Part shown: piece by piece, positions 1-10,415 of the stretch | How positions within the stretch are numbered: position 1 is the stretch's first letter | Layout: each line of letters opens with the position of its first letter | Assembly: GCA_012845835.1 (NCBI GenBank) | Contig: JABAKD010000009.1 | Coordinates: 5,085,324 to 5,149,323 of the forward strand | From: Undaria pinnatifida | Lineage: Eukaryota > Sar > Phaeophyceae > Laminariales > Alariaceae | Reading direction: 5' to 3' | Length of the DNA stretch: 64,000 bases | The notes under the pieces: generated by a model | Told to the model about the DNA's origin: nothing | The model's input: the letters and a program-made list of their open reading frames with translations, nothing else | The model's database searches: none | Made by a program: the position numbers and the translations under genes

Positions 1-185
1 CTAGTCTGGTGGTGGTGCTGCTGCTGCTGCCGCTGTGGCGTACAGTTACACGCAAGTACATGTCAAATGATCTGTGTCGCAAGGCGGCCACCGGCTGCGG
101 CGTCAAATATCTGAGCAGCTGAGCTGCACGCGTCTCTTATCTCTCGCGCGTGCACCGTGTACGTGGGCCACCTCCCGGCAAGTCA
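1..185 (+). repeat. duplicated block R4, copy 1
   Basis: A GCTGCTGC-rich start followed by a GGCCACCGGCTGCGGCGTCAA-like stretch, CTGAGCAGCTGAGCTG and a CACCTCCCGGCAAG-type end. The same order recurs at about 4920-5210 with scattered substitutions. No gene is seen. Confidence 0.6.
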
Positions 186-656
186 CCCGTCCAAACCCCA
201 AAACCAAGAAATCGATACGCGTGGTTGTTTTTACTCTTCAAGATTGGGAAACCGTGTATTCACAACCATGTCGTAGGTTTTCTTCAAAAACACCATACCT
301 GTAAATGGCATAGAGAGGTACCAAGCAGCTTACAATGTTGTGTTTCAACCATTTAATCGGTCGTGCTCACAATTGACGTTGTTCGTTTTTTTTACCTACT
401 TTTATTCTTTGTGATTGTTCTTACAACAGTACTGCAGTCCAGTGCTGCTATTTTCCGTCCATTTCACGAAACCCAAAACCTTCGACCACGTACCAGTTGT
501 TGCACTGACAAGGGCTTACAAAGGCTCCTCGTGGAGGGCGGCGATTTATCTTTGATTTTTGCCTTTTTGTGTTTTACATTTGCTATACGAGTAGTAGCGC
601 TGCTGTGAAGGGGTTGTTGCTGCTGCACGATGTTGCTACCGTATATGACAGTGTAT

Positions 657-741
657 AACACCCCCCTGGGATTTATATAACATCCCCCTGGGATAACACC
701 CCCCTGGAATATCCCCCCGGGGTAACACCCCCCTGGGATGA
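657..741 (+). repeat. minisatellite, ~17-bp CCCCCTGGGAT unit
   Basis: Five slightly varied copies of an ATAACACCCCCCTGGGAT-like unit in a row, giving C-run/GGG pairs that could fold back on themselves. Flanking sequence between 190 and 650 and between 745 and 1010 shows no recognisable gene. Confidence 0.75.
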
Positions 742-1014
742 AATGCTGAGCCCGTTTCCTCCGAAACCAGCGCGGCACGAATAACAGCGGTGGCGGCTTT
801 GGAAGTCGTCCAGCTCTTTTCATAGACCCGTGTCGCTCGGCGTTTAGACTCTACCGGTCGTCGAGAAATCGGCATACGAAACTCGTCCATGGGGGTATGC
901 TGTACACCGTCACATACGGTACTCTTGTGCTGTGTATAAATCGCATACATGCCTCCAGGTACCAGGTATTTTTTTAAGGGCTCCGCATGGGTGGCGGTGA
1001 TTTTGTTCGCATTT

Positions 1015-1545
1015 TCAAATGGCGTTCTTTTCCAATTTCTGCTTTTTGTTCCCAACATCGTTTAATGTATACATGGTGTGTGATGCATCAGTTTTTTTGC
1101 GACGGTCGTTTCTTCATTTTCATTTTTATTTTTCCGATATTTCTCTTTTTTTTCAAGTAAGACGTTTACACACAGAACTTCCACGTTCCTGCGTTCAAAT
1201 GCGTAGAAACTGTCGCAACAATGTACTGCGTGAGTACCTGTAACGAGGGAGAATGTGGTGGACATCCAGTACAGAAGGGGAGCCCACACAGGCAAGAGAG
1301 CTTGGTCTCGCCGCCAGAGGGATCCCTCTATCGGTCCGCTACCGGCGCCCGGTCGCTCGGTCGCTCCACCTGGGTCTTTGAGCTTTGATAGATATCGTCC
1401 GACACCCTGAGACCTCGACCGTCACTGTGTACGACCTCACGTTTCAACCCATGCCACCCTACAGCATGCCAGCTTGCGTCACCCCGCGGGGATTATCCCA
1501 CTCCCCACGGTCGTGGTGTTCGATATGACAATCGTGAGAATGGAA
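1015..1545 (+). repeat. duplicated block R1/R2, copy 1
   Basis: T-rich segment (1015-1215) followed by a GTGGTGGACATCCAGTACAG segment, the CGGTCGCTCGGTCGCTCCAC motif, TAGATATCGTCCGACACCCT and GCCAGCTTGCGTCACCCC. The whole order returns at 2780-3590. A third scrap of the last part lies near 1705-1765. Confidence 0.75.
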
Positions 1546-1979
1546 AATTTTGACGAACGCCACAAGTATGAACGTCGCGTTGCGTGACAAAAACAAACGT
1601 GCGTTTTTTAACCAGGGTATAACGCTCATCCACAAATTTATGTTGCGTAAGCAAGGTATGGCACACATACTACCGCGGGATGGCGATTGGTAATTCTTCC
1701 CCCGTGGCATGCCACCTTGCGTCACCCCGCCCGAACACCCCCCACTCCCCGAAGGGGAGCCTCGTAATATCAGGTATGTTCTTGTCTTGATATCCATGTT
1801 TAGAAGCAAACGATCTTTATATTCCCACGCATTTTGAACTGCATGATAAACTAAATCAGAAATATAATGAGCGCTTGATACTCACGTTAACATGCAAACG
1901 GTTTTTATATTTCTTTGCATCTTTGATAGTGCATGAGAAACGAAATTTGATGCCCGGCAAATTCAGCTTTGCCCCACGC

Positions 1980-2410
1980 ACGCAGGGATTACCCGCAACC
2001 GCAGCAGGCGCAAAGGCCCGGGACCGCGGGTACTAATCTGTTGCATGCCGGTGTTGCAGTTTGGCGGTGGTGGTGGTGGTGGTGGTGGTGGTGGTGGTGC
2101 ATCTGTGGAGTGGGTATATGCGCAAGCAAACATACAACTAGCTGTGTCTCGTGGTCAAGGCGAGGGTTCGGAATGACACTTGATTTCAGAATCGGTTTTG
2201 GGCGTTTCGCGCACGTACAAGGGTGGGTGCTCCTACGCATAGCAGGTGCGCTGATTTGGTACTTTGAATCAGCCCCCCCAGTCCTCTGCTGCTGGCAACT
2301 GCAAGGGCCCGAGATAACGGGAAAAAACTGCTACAAGCTGGTGTTGTAGTATCTGGTGGTGGTGATGCTGCTGCTGCTATGAAGTAGTCACACGGAAGTA
2401 CATGGCCTAT
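1980..2410 (+). repeat. duplicated block R3, copy 1, with (GGT)n
   Basis: Starts CAGGGATTACCCGCAACCGCAG and includes a GGT trinucleotide run at about 2062-2099, then GTGGAGTGGGTATA and a CTGCTGCTGGCAACTGCAAGG end. The matching block is at 4560-4985. The GGT run is only a GGTGGTGTT remnant in the other copy. Confidence 0.7.
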
Positions 2411-2779
2411 GTCGAAAGACGGACGATACGTGTGCTACTTGTTTACAAGGGCTCCTGCACGGGGGGCGGCAACAATATTTACATTTTGCTACGTATTTTG
2501 TTTTTCTGTTATGGTACTGCTGTGGAGTGCGTGATGCTGCTATTTTTGTCTGAATCACAAAACCCGCAAGAATTCGATACGTGCGTGTGTGCTGTTGCTT
2601 TTACAGGGGCTCCTCATGGGGTGCGGCGATCTTTGTTTTTTGTATTTTGTTTTTTCTGTTTTTTTGCTCTCTAGTGCTGCTGTGAAGTCATTGCTGATGC
2701 TGCACAATGTTGCTATTCTTCTGCTGTGTATACATAACATGTTATATTTTGGGCTTCGCATGGGTGGCGGGGATGTTTT

Positions 2780-3590
2780 CGCATTTTCAAATGTTGTTTA
2801 CTCAACTACTGTTTTTCGTTCCCAGTATCCTTATATGCGATACGTGTGATGCATCAGGTTTTAGCTACACGTTCGTTTTTTCTTCATTTTGAAACTCTCT
2901 TTCGGTTTTCCATTGTTTCTGTTTTTTTCCAAAAAAGCCTTTGACATTCACCTTGACCTTCCACATTCCTGTGCCGTGCAACACGCACGTACCAGGTACA
3001 TACGCGCGTGTGCGTTCACATGCGTAGTAACTGTTGTCCCGATTCACGTACTACGCACCTCTAACGTGCGGGAATAAATTCAAGCGCACGGCAGCACTAC
3101 TAGCTGTATCGGGCGGTACAATAGTAAAGGCATGCTGCTTGCTGCTGTGCTGCTAGGACGCGAGATGATACTTCCTTAGGGTTGGATTACGTACCTTCAA
3201 CTACTAATTCTCCTGTCGTACCAGTAGGTTGTGCCCATGTACCTTCCACTGCTGCTGTCGCATTATGACAATATATACCGGTACCTGGCATTCGCGAGGG
3301 GGGATGTGGTGGACATCCAGTACAGAAGGGGGGTTGAGCCCACGCAGGCGGGAGAGCTTGGTCTCGCGCCCCGAGCGATCGCCCGATCGGTCAGGTACAG
3401 ACGCCCGGTCGCTCGGTCGCTCCACCTCGTTCTGTGACATTCAGTAGATATCGTCCGACACCCTGAGACCTCTGCCGTCCCTATGTATGACTTTTACGTT
3501 TCAACCCATCTCCCCCTACGATATGCCAGCTTGCGGCACCCCGCGGGGAACACCCCAATCCACGAAGGGCACCCGTGTATGCATAGTTAA
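2780..3590 (+). repeat. duplicated block R1/R2, copy 2
   Basis: Second copy of the 1015-1545 block. It has the same marker words: TGATGCATCAG, the GGACATCCAGTACAGAAGGG segment, GGTCGCTCGGTCGCTCCAC and ATCGTCCGACACCCTGAGAC. Copies differ by many substitutions and small indels, so this is an old duplication. The short reading frames here are not conserved between copies. Confidence 0.75.
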
Positions 3591-4559
3591 AATTGCCATT
3601 TTTGCCTCTGTTTTCGGGCATATCTCTTCGTGCTCGCACCTGTATCCACAACGCCACAGGGGGTGGACACAATTCAACCCGGCGGTCACTGTCGTAAAGG
3701 TTTGGGCGCGATCCGTGCAGTGCGTCGCGCGTGGCAAGCGTTTAAACGTTTTTGGCCGTGGGCATGGATAAGGCAAATCCCCGGGTTTCCGCAACATTCG
3801 CATCCCCTACCCCTGTGAGAGACCGTAACTTACCTGCGTAGATTTTGATGCTAATCCCAAAAACTGTGCACATCATGCGTGCGTACCAGGTAACATACGG
3901 TCTGATGTATGCCCTCTCATGCACACAGCTATGAGCACAGCCAGCACACAGAAAGCACAACGTTAAAAACTGCCGCCCGGCAGCACCAGCAGGCAACACC
4001 GTGCGTGTGTGGCACGTGCATCTGCGCCGTGCTGCAGTGGCTAGTTGGTTTTTTTGGGGCCTACTTCGTCTCCGTAATCGACGACCTAAATTTTGCTGCT
4101 GCTGTGCACGGTATCGCCATTCTGGACAAAAATATTAGAACCGTCGGGATTCAAGACTAATGCAGCAACGGTCCTTATCATATGATTATTATCATTATAT
4201 TCCCGATCAAGTCCATTTGTGTTTCCTTCCCCGCGATCACACGCAGCCATGTGTAGACAACAGAGAACAGACAACATTACAACCGTGCCCAGCAGCACAA
4301 GCAGCAGCAGCAGGCAACGTAATGCGCGTGTGGCATACCCATACGTGGTGTACTGCTGCTGTGACTATGTGCTACGTTCAGCAGTACAGCAGTACGTATA
4401 GCAGCAAACAGATGCGCTTGGTTCGGCTTCGATCCGATACCTGGGGAACATTTTTTTAGGCATTATCTTATCGGGATTTTTCCCCGGGGGAAAGTTTGTT
4501 AGTACTTGGTTTTAGAACGGATTTTAATATTTTCACGCAACCGCTGCTGTGTGGCTTCC

Positions 4560-5210
4560 ATTGAACTCGGCCTGCAGGGGTTGCCCGCTACTCCAGCAGG
4601 CGCAACGACCCGGTATCGCGGATAATAATATGTTGCTTGCTGGTGTTGCAGTCTGTTGGAGGTGGTGTTACTGTGGAGTGGGTATACACGCAGGCAAACT
4701 CACAACCTGCTGCGTCTCTCGTGGATCAGGCAGGCCAGGGTTCGAAATAAAGTTGGCTTTAGACTGGTTTCTGGGCTTTTCACGCACGCAACACACACGG
4801 AGAAGAGCTGCTAGCAGCTACTGCTTTGCAGCTTGTGCCTTCGAATGAACTCCGGCAGTCCGCTGCTGCTGGCAGCAGCGACGGCCCGAGACCACGGAAT
4901 GAGACTGCTACTTGCTGGTGTTGTAGTCTGGTCGTGGTGCTGCTGCTGCAGCTGTGGCGTAGCCACATAGTGCTTGACCTGTGTCGAAAGACGGACGTTT
5001 GTCAAACTACGTCGGCCCTGACCTACCCACGACCCATCACATCGATAGATGAAGGGCTCCGAGATACGCAACTAGCCACTACAGCGGGGATGCAGGGTGT
5101 TGGGCCGCCGGCTGCGGTGTCAACCGTCTGAGCGTCTGAGCTGCCCTCGTCTCTTTCTCTCGCGTATGAGTCGTCTACGTGGACCATCTCTCGGCAAGAT
5201 TCCCAGCAGC
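4560..5210 (+). repeat. duplicated blocks R3 and R4, copy 2
   Basis: Repeats the order of 1980-2410 (CAGGGGTTGCCCGC, TGTGGAGTGGGTATA, CTGCTGGCAGC) and then that of 1-185 (GCCGGCTGCGGTGTCAA, TCTCTCGGCAAG). The joined order suggests the left 5 kb is a tandem composite of about 2-2.5 kb units. Between copies (3600-4560) are two CAGCAGGCAAC scraps near 3985 and 4300, but no gene. Confidence 0.65.
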
Positions 5211-5309
5211 GCGGCAATCGCAGCATCTAGCTCGGTGCAGTTACCGCCAATAATAGCGATCCTGATAAATTCCAAACAAAACTCGCGTTTCACACTTTCA
5301 TAGAATTGT

Positions 5310-5385
5310 TTTTTAAGGACGTCAACTGTGACACGAATTTAGGGTCAATACTCATCTTTGCAAGCTGCACTATTTATTGGCCGAA
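5310..5385 (+). repeat. dispersed short repeat (GGACGTCA...CATCTTTGCAAGCTGC)
   Basis: Contains AAGGACGTCAACTGTGA and CAATACTCATCTTTGCAAGC. A close copy lies at 26650-26730, a truncated one at 18005-18035. The core ACTCATCTTTGCAAGCTG is shared with the larger family at 43920, 44820, 45460 and 52940. Confidence 0.65.
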
Positions 5386-5724
5386 AATAGCCAAAATTCC
5401 TCCTCGCACTCATGCTGGACTTGTGCTGGGTTACCATATTTTGCGATTCTCCGCCACGATGAGGAGATAGCGAACCGTCCCCGGGAGGGCGCCTTCCCCC
5501 ACCCCCGTTTCTCGATCTGCGGACAAGAACATAGTATTCACCCGCCACCACCAGGTACATATTACTTGATCAGGCAGCCAGGCAGTCAGGCAGTGAGATG
5601 TTGGATATTTGGATTTCGTTCTTGCGCCACTCCCCTAGGAATTGCCCGGAGGGGAACCTTGTAATACCATATGCCTGGTATATACCAGCGCAAAAATCGG
5701 CGCGCTTTGCGCGCCTTCCTCGAG

Positions 5725-6830
5725 CCGTTCATAAGGGACACCTCTATTACCCTGCCCTTACCCTAACCCTTCCTATGCGTTCATCTCAACCATCAGTGAA
5801 TTCACGCTGTAGCTTTTGGCGACATTGCCACCCCACATAGCACACTCCTCCACGGCACCGCGAGATGTGACACACGACGCCTTAGCCTGTCAGCATATGT
5901 GACCGATGTTGGATTGCTGGGATTGTTTGAATATCTTCCCAATGATCACAGCCACCGCTATCGTGTACCTCTCACTGACGGTAGGCTCGTGCGTGGCCCC
6001 GACCGTGCAGTCGACAGAGTGGCTCCTCTTCAGTCCGGTGGCCAACTGGACCTCGCTCAGCTCTAGGTCTCGTTAAGTAGGTCAGCATAGGTCAGAGGAG
6101 AGGTGTTCATTATGAACGGCTCGAGGACCTTCCTGGGATAGTCCCAACCCATTGCCTTCATCTCCACCATCAGTGAATTCATGCCGTAGCTTCTGACAAC
6201 ACTGCCACCCCAGATACAGTAGCACACTCCTCCACGGCACCGCGGGATGTGACACACGACGCCTTAGCCTGTCTGCATATGCGACCGATGTTGGGTTACT
6301 GGGATTGTTTGGATATCTTTCCCATTGATCATATGAACTTCAAAGGGAAGATATCCAAACAATTCCAGCAATCCAACATCGGTCACATATGCAGACAGGC
6401 TAAGGGATAATCAATGGGAAGATATCCAAACAATCCCAGAAATCCAACATCGGTCACATATGCAGACAGGCCAAGGCGTCGTGTGTCACATCTCGCGGTG
6501 CCGTGGAGGAGTGTGCTACTGTATCTGGGGTGGCAGTGTTGTCAGAAGCTACAACGTGATTTCACTGATGGTGGACATGAAGGCAATGGGATAGGACTAT
6601 CCCAGGAAAGTCCTCGAGCCGCTCATAATGGACACCTCTACTCTGACCTATGCAGACCTACTTAACGAGGACCTAGAGCTGAGCGAGGTCCAGCGGGCCA
6701 CCGGACTGAAGAGGAGCCACTGCGTCAAGTTCACGACCCGGGCCACGCAAGAGCCTACCGGTAGTGAGAGGTACACGAGAGCGGTGTCTGTGATCATTGG
6801 GAAGATATCCGAAAAATCCCAGCAATCCTA
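5725..6830. repeat. palindromic cluster of ~395-bp repeat units
   Basis: One unit lies about 5945-6320 on the minus strand, with part of a second minus unit at 5725-5945. It then turns around near 6330 and repeats on the plus strand as a ~70-bp stub (6345-6410) and a full unit (6412-6830). Marker words are GGGAAGATATCCAAACAAT, CATCGGTCACATATGCAGAC and GGCGTCGTGTGTCACATC. One frame in the unit is similar in both arms, with residues such as RCRGGVCYCIWGGSVVRSY and LTYADLLNE, continuing in the plus arm with LELSEVQRATGLKRSH. The plus arm has a stop (W to TAG) and the minus arm a 1-bp deletion. It may be a decayed transposon gene; I do not recognise the family. Confidence 0.75.
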
Positions 6831-6839
6831 ATATTGTAT

Positions 6840-8280
6840 CATTACATGCCAGGTATCATAGATGTACCTGTAGAGGTTGAACAACCGCCGGGGATATTCT
6901 TATAACCCCCGGTTATTCCAACAGCAGAAATAAATAGTTTGCCATGTGGCGGAAATTCCATGTATCCACTGCGTCAGCAGCTGACACCGTTATCAGCAGC
7001 AGTGGTAACAACTACTCGGTACTGAGTAGCTCCCGAATTGATATCCTTAACTGTGCGTACCTTCGTAAAAATACGTTGCCGAGGCAGAAAAGTGTGGCGA
7101 GAGTGCACTGCTTTGCTGGGACAACTTGCACTCCCGCTCAGCGGCAAAATAAAACATATAATATCGCGCGAAATCATGAAAAAAAATCATGAAAAAAAAT
7201 CAGAAAGAAAATCGAAAGACACCTTGGGATTGGCGAGACAAAGAGTTACCCGCCTTTTAATCGGCAGTATCATGCGTCAGTTTCATGAATAAATACTCTT
7301 TTGATGACGTCTCGGATCCGGTTTCTGACATGTTTCTTCATCTTTCATGTATAAAATAAAAACGACCGACCAAGCCTGTGGGATTCCGAGACCTGCCGAC
7401 ATCCGTCGTCAAAAAAAAATGTAAAAAGAGTACCAACAACGCAACAAAAAAAGCGGTTTCCTGCTTTTTGGTACGAGTAGGTAAATAACCAAAGAATACC
7501 GGGGGGGGGGGGGGTCTCCACCAGCGTCTTCGCCTGGATACGAGTGTTTCAAAGGTCATTTGGGAAGTCGGAACAGACCTTCTCACGCAGAGAAAAAACG
7601 CCCTTGGTGAGGGAAAAATAAAACTCCACCTGCATGGCCTATGAGCAATTGCGGTTTCAGTTACGATAAACGGACGTACCGAGTTATACAACGACGCACC
7701 GTTCGAAGAAGTGTAGTCCTGCCGACCAAACTGCGGGTAAACGAAACAAAAACACACTTATATGTAAACGAGAGCACGTTTTTGGCCTGAATCATATTTT
7801 ACGCGTCATCAACGTTACTTGTAAGGAAACAGTTCTATATAAAAATACTGTCTCCATCGCAGTGATGAATTATCGACATTCGTTGCTATGAATACCCTGT
7901 TTCTTGTCCGAACACTGCCAACCCCAAAGATATGCTCAATCAGCGGGAAACGCTGTTATTCCTAATAGCCTACCGCTGCATAGACGAGTTGTTTTTTTTC
8001 CTGCATGCGCGCGCATCCACAGCGAATCTACCGGGGCAAAACACCAGCCCAAGCAATGACGACGTAATACCTAGACTTGGTAGCCACATGAAGACCTGGT
8101 GTTTCTTGTTTTCGCTACGCGCCAAAATATGTATGGTTGTCCAACGGTACACCCAGTGAGCTATGCGATAAAAATACCATTCAAAACCGTCGCCATGTAA
8201 TATAATGCACTTTACAAGCCCTGCACGTCCCTCTGTATTATAGGCGTGTTGAGGCGAGATACGGGACAAGCGGTATAGTC
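6840..8280. other. no gene seen
   Basis: Holds a 14-G run at 7501-7514, which interrupts a 139-codon minus frame (7338-7757) with no recognisable domain, and AT-rich sequence at 7150-7210. Nothing can be assigned. Confidence 0.5.
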
Positions 8281-8304
8281 GGTTTTTCCAGGCGCGAGCA
8301 GTGA

Positions 8305-8534
8305 GACGTATGCACCAGTATGGACCTGGCACATCCTAGGCTGACTCCCGATTTCACTTTTTATATGTTTCTGGCGGAGGCATGAATTGGGTCAGCTGTG
8401 ATAAATGCGTGTACCACCTTTGATTTTATTGGTGTTTTTTCCCTGGGTTATTCCCCAGCTCCAGAGTGACTGGAGCCTGTCCTGTGACCACGGACTTGAT
8501 TATGCGAGTTAATGTGAGAACAACAACAACATAA
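8305..8534 (+). mobile_element. short retroelement-like repeat X, copy 1
   Basis: Ends in an (AAC)n tract (8518-8532), as SINE or non-LTR tails do. It carries a 6-bp stem with a 5-nt loop, CTCCAG/CTGGAG, at about 8460-8476. It includes CCAGTATGGACCTGGCAC at its start and TGTGACCACGGACTTGATTATG near the end. Copies on the other strand are at 37684-37925, 43309-43436 and 43784-44150. No RNA polymerase III box is convincing. Confidence 0.7.
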
Positions 8535-10238
8535 GGCTCGCTTGAGGCTAGTATCTATATGGTGAAGGCTCGTTAAGACCGTGAAGGCTTTGCCCGTAAA
8601 ATGCGCCTCAACCCCAACGTTTTCGCATGTTGTGAGCCTTTGCCATTGGCCTCAACTGCGCAAAGAGCGAGCCTTGAATGCCAGACAGGGCCTACCCTGC
8701 TCCCGCTTGGCACCCCGTTATCCACCCGGACTTGATCGCGTCCTGGCCTGAGCTCTCCAAAGCATAACATTGCCGTCATGGCTGAGAGAGAAGCGAATGG
8801 TTGGCATTTTCTATTTTGCTCTTCAACGAGGCGGTTGGCCTTTTCCAATTTGCCCTTCGACGAGGTGCCTTGAGGTTATGTTTAACCGCCCGTCACAGAA
8901 CTGGTTTTCGTGGCTGGCGCCGTTAAAGATAGACAGCTGTGTACGGATACAAGGTAAAGTCAAGGGCAGGTTGTTCTTCTGTATGATACGCGGCGACTCC
9001 CACGCAAGGTCGTGACTCCGCGCTCACGTCAAAACAACGAACGAGGTACAGAAAGAGCCAGAAAAGTTCACAAAAACAATATTAGCAGCACCTCTTGGCC
9101 CGTAGCCCATTTGGGGCTCATGTGAAACGATAAATATATATATATATATAAGAGTCGTTTATCATAGTGTGAGCGCTCAACACGCAATATGATTGCTACG
9201 CTCGTGCCGTACAACTTCCTGCATGGGAACCCGGCACAAGATAAAACGCCGCGCGTTAGCGTCCGACGAAAAAATGGCACCGCCGTATTTCAGCCGGCGT
9301 CGTTTCGTGTGGCTGATTCTGCAATCGTCGGTTATTGCAATGCGTTTCTCCCCTCTAAAGGCCCAAACGACCTAAAGGATCAATTACGTCGATTTTAACG
9401 AACTCTAAAATAAAAGAACGTCATGGAAGCTGAACACACCAGAGCGAGGCGCCTGTCAAACGCAACAAAGTCAAAGATGCATGTCATCTTTAGCGCCGAG
9501 TAATATCTACAAGTGTCGCCTTGCACGTAGTATAAAATCAACTAATTAAGGGTACAAAGGATGTTGAAAAAAAAAACAGTTACTTCTCGTGCGTTTGGCT
9601 GGTTGATTTGATTTGCATGCCGCCATTTTGCGGCAAAACCGACCCTCAATCCCAGCCCCGACTGTATCTGTATTTTACTTGCGCACAAGTATCCGGACCA
9701 CAAACGTGATTGACGCGATTCTTGGCCGGTCACCTATGAATGTCCCCGTAGATGTGACACGTAGATCAAGACCTTCACCCAAGCCCTAATAATATCCCTA
9801 ATCCCAGCCCCAAACGCAAGGCCTGAAACCCGGAGGTGACTCTTGAATGTCCCCGAAGATGTGATGCAAATTAGGACCGGCATCTGCAGTAAGTCCAAAC
9901 TGTATCCCTAACCCCAACCCGGAACGCAAGGTCTGAACGAAACCCAGGGTTGACTCTTGAATCTACCCCCAGTAGTGTACAAATCTCGCTTACGTAGTCG
10001 TGACTCACGAGCCAGATGCGATGCACATGTATCACAAAACAGGATGCAACTTGCCGACTCCTCGGACACGGCGTGGCTTCCATCATCCGGCGACGACCGC
10101 CGTCGATGTGCACCACAAACCTTGGCAAGGCCTGCCCTCCACTCTCCTGACCCCCCCCCCCCCCCCGGAAACTACTGTAATTCAATCATAGTACGTTTGA
10201 AGTAGCTTTCATCTTTCTAGGTCCGACGTAAACCATAC
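8535..10238. other. no exon seen downstream of leuC exon 5
   Basis: If leuC is intact this is intron. A (TA)n tract lies at 9132-9151. Two ~115-bp degenerate repeats (CCCTAATCCCAGCCCC, CTTGAATGTCCCCG) lie at 9730-9965, and a 17-C run at 10151-10167. Searching by eye for the LeuC residues that should follow exon 5 found none. Confidence 0.55.
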
Positions 10239-10415
10239 CTTTGCGAGAAGGTGGTCTGGCATGTCCCCGTCGAGGGAAAAAAGCATGGACGCCGGGCTCT
10301 TGATCAAAAGCTTACCGGTGCCCATGACAAAAGAGGCGTCTGTGTTACCGATGCCAGTGGCGAACTGCCCGAACGCACCCGCGTTACAAGTATGCGAGTC
10401 CGTCCCGAACAAAAC
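10239..10415 (-). CDS. leuC: leuC exon 5, active-site segment
   Basis: Fifty-nine codons from VLFGTDSHTCNAGAFG to MPDHLLAK. The sequence carries the DSH active-site triplet and the glycine-rich GQFATGIGNTD region, then MGTGKLLIK and LDGDMP. The acceptor is TCGTTGCAG and the donor is GTATGG at 10233-10238. The next expected residues (DLIL-type strand, then a GATY motif) are not seen anywhere to the left. One residue differs from the usual KVP: here KSP. Confidence 0.93.

Noticed and set aside
5755-5770. Telomere-like CCCTAACCC word (another near 9905)
   Set aside because: Single words without a tandem run; not an interstitial telomere.
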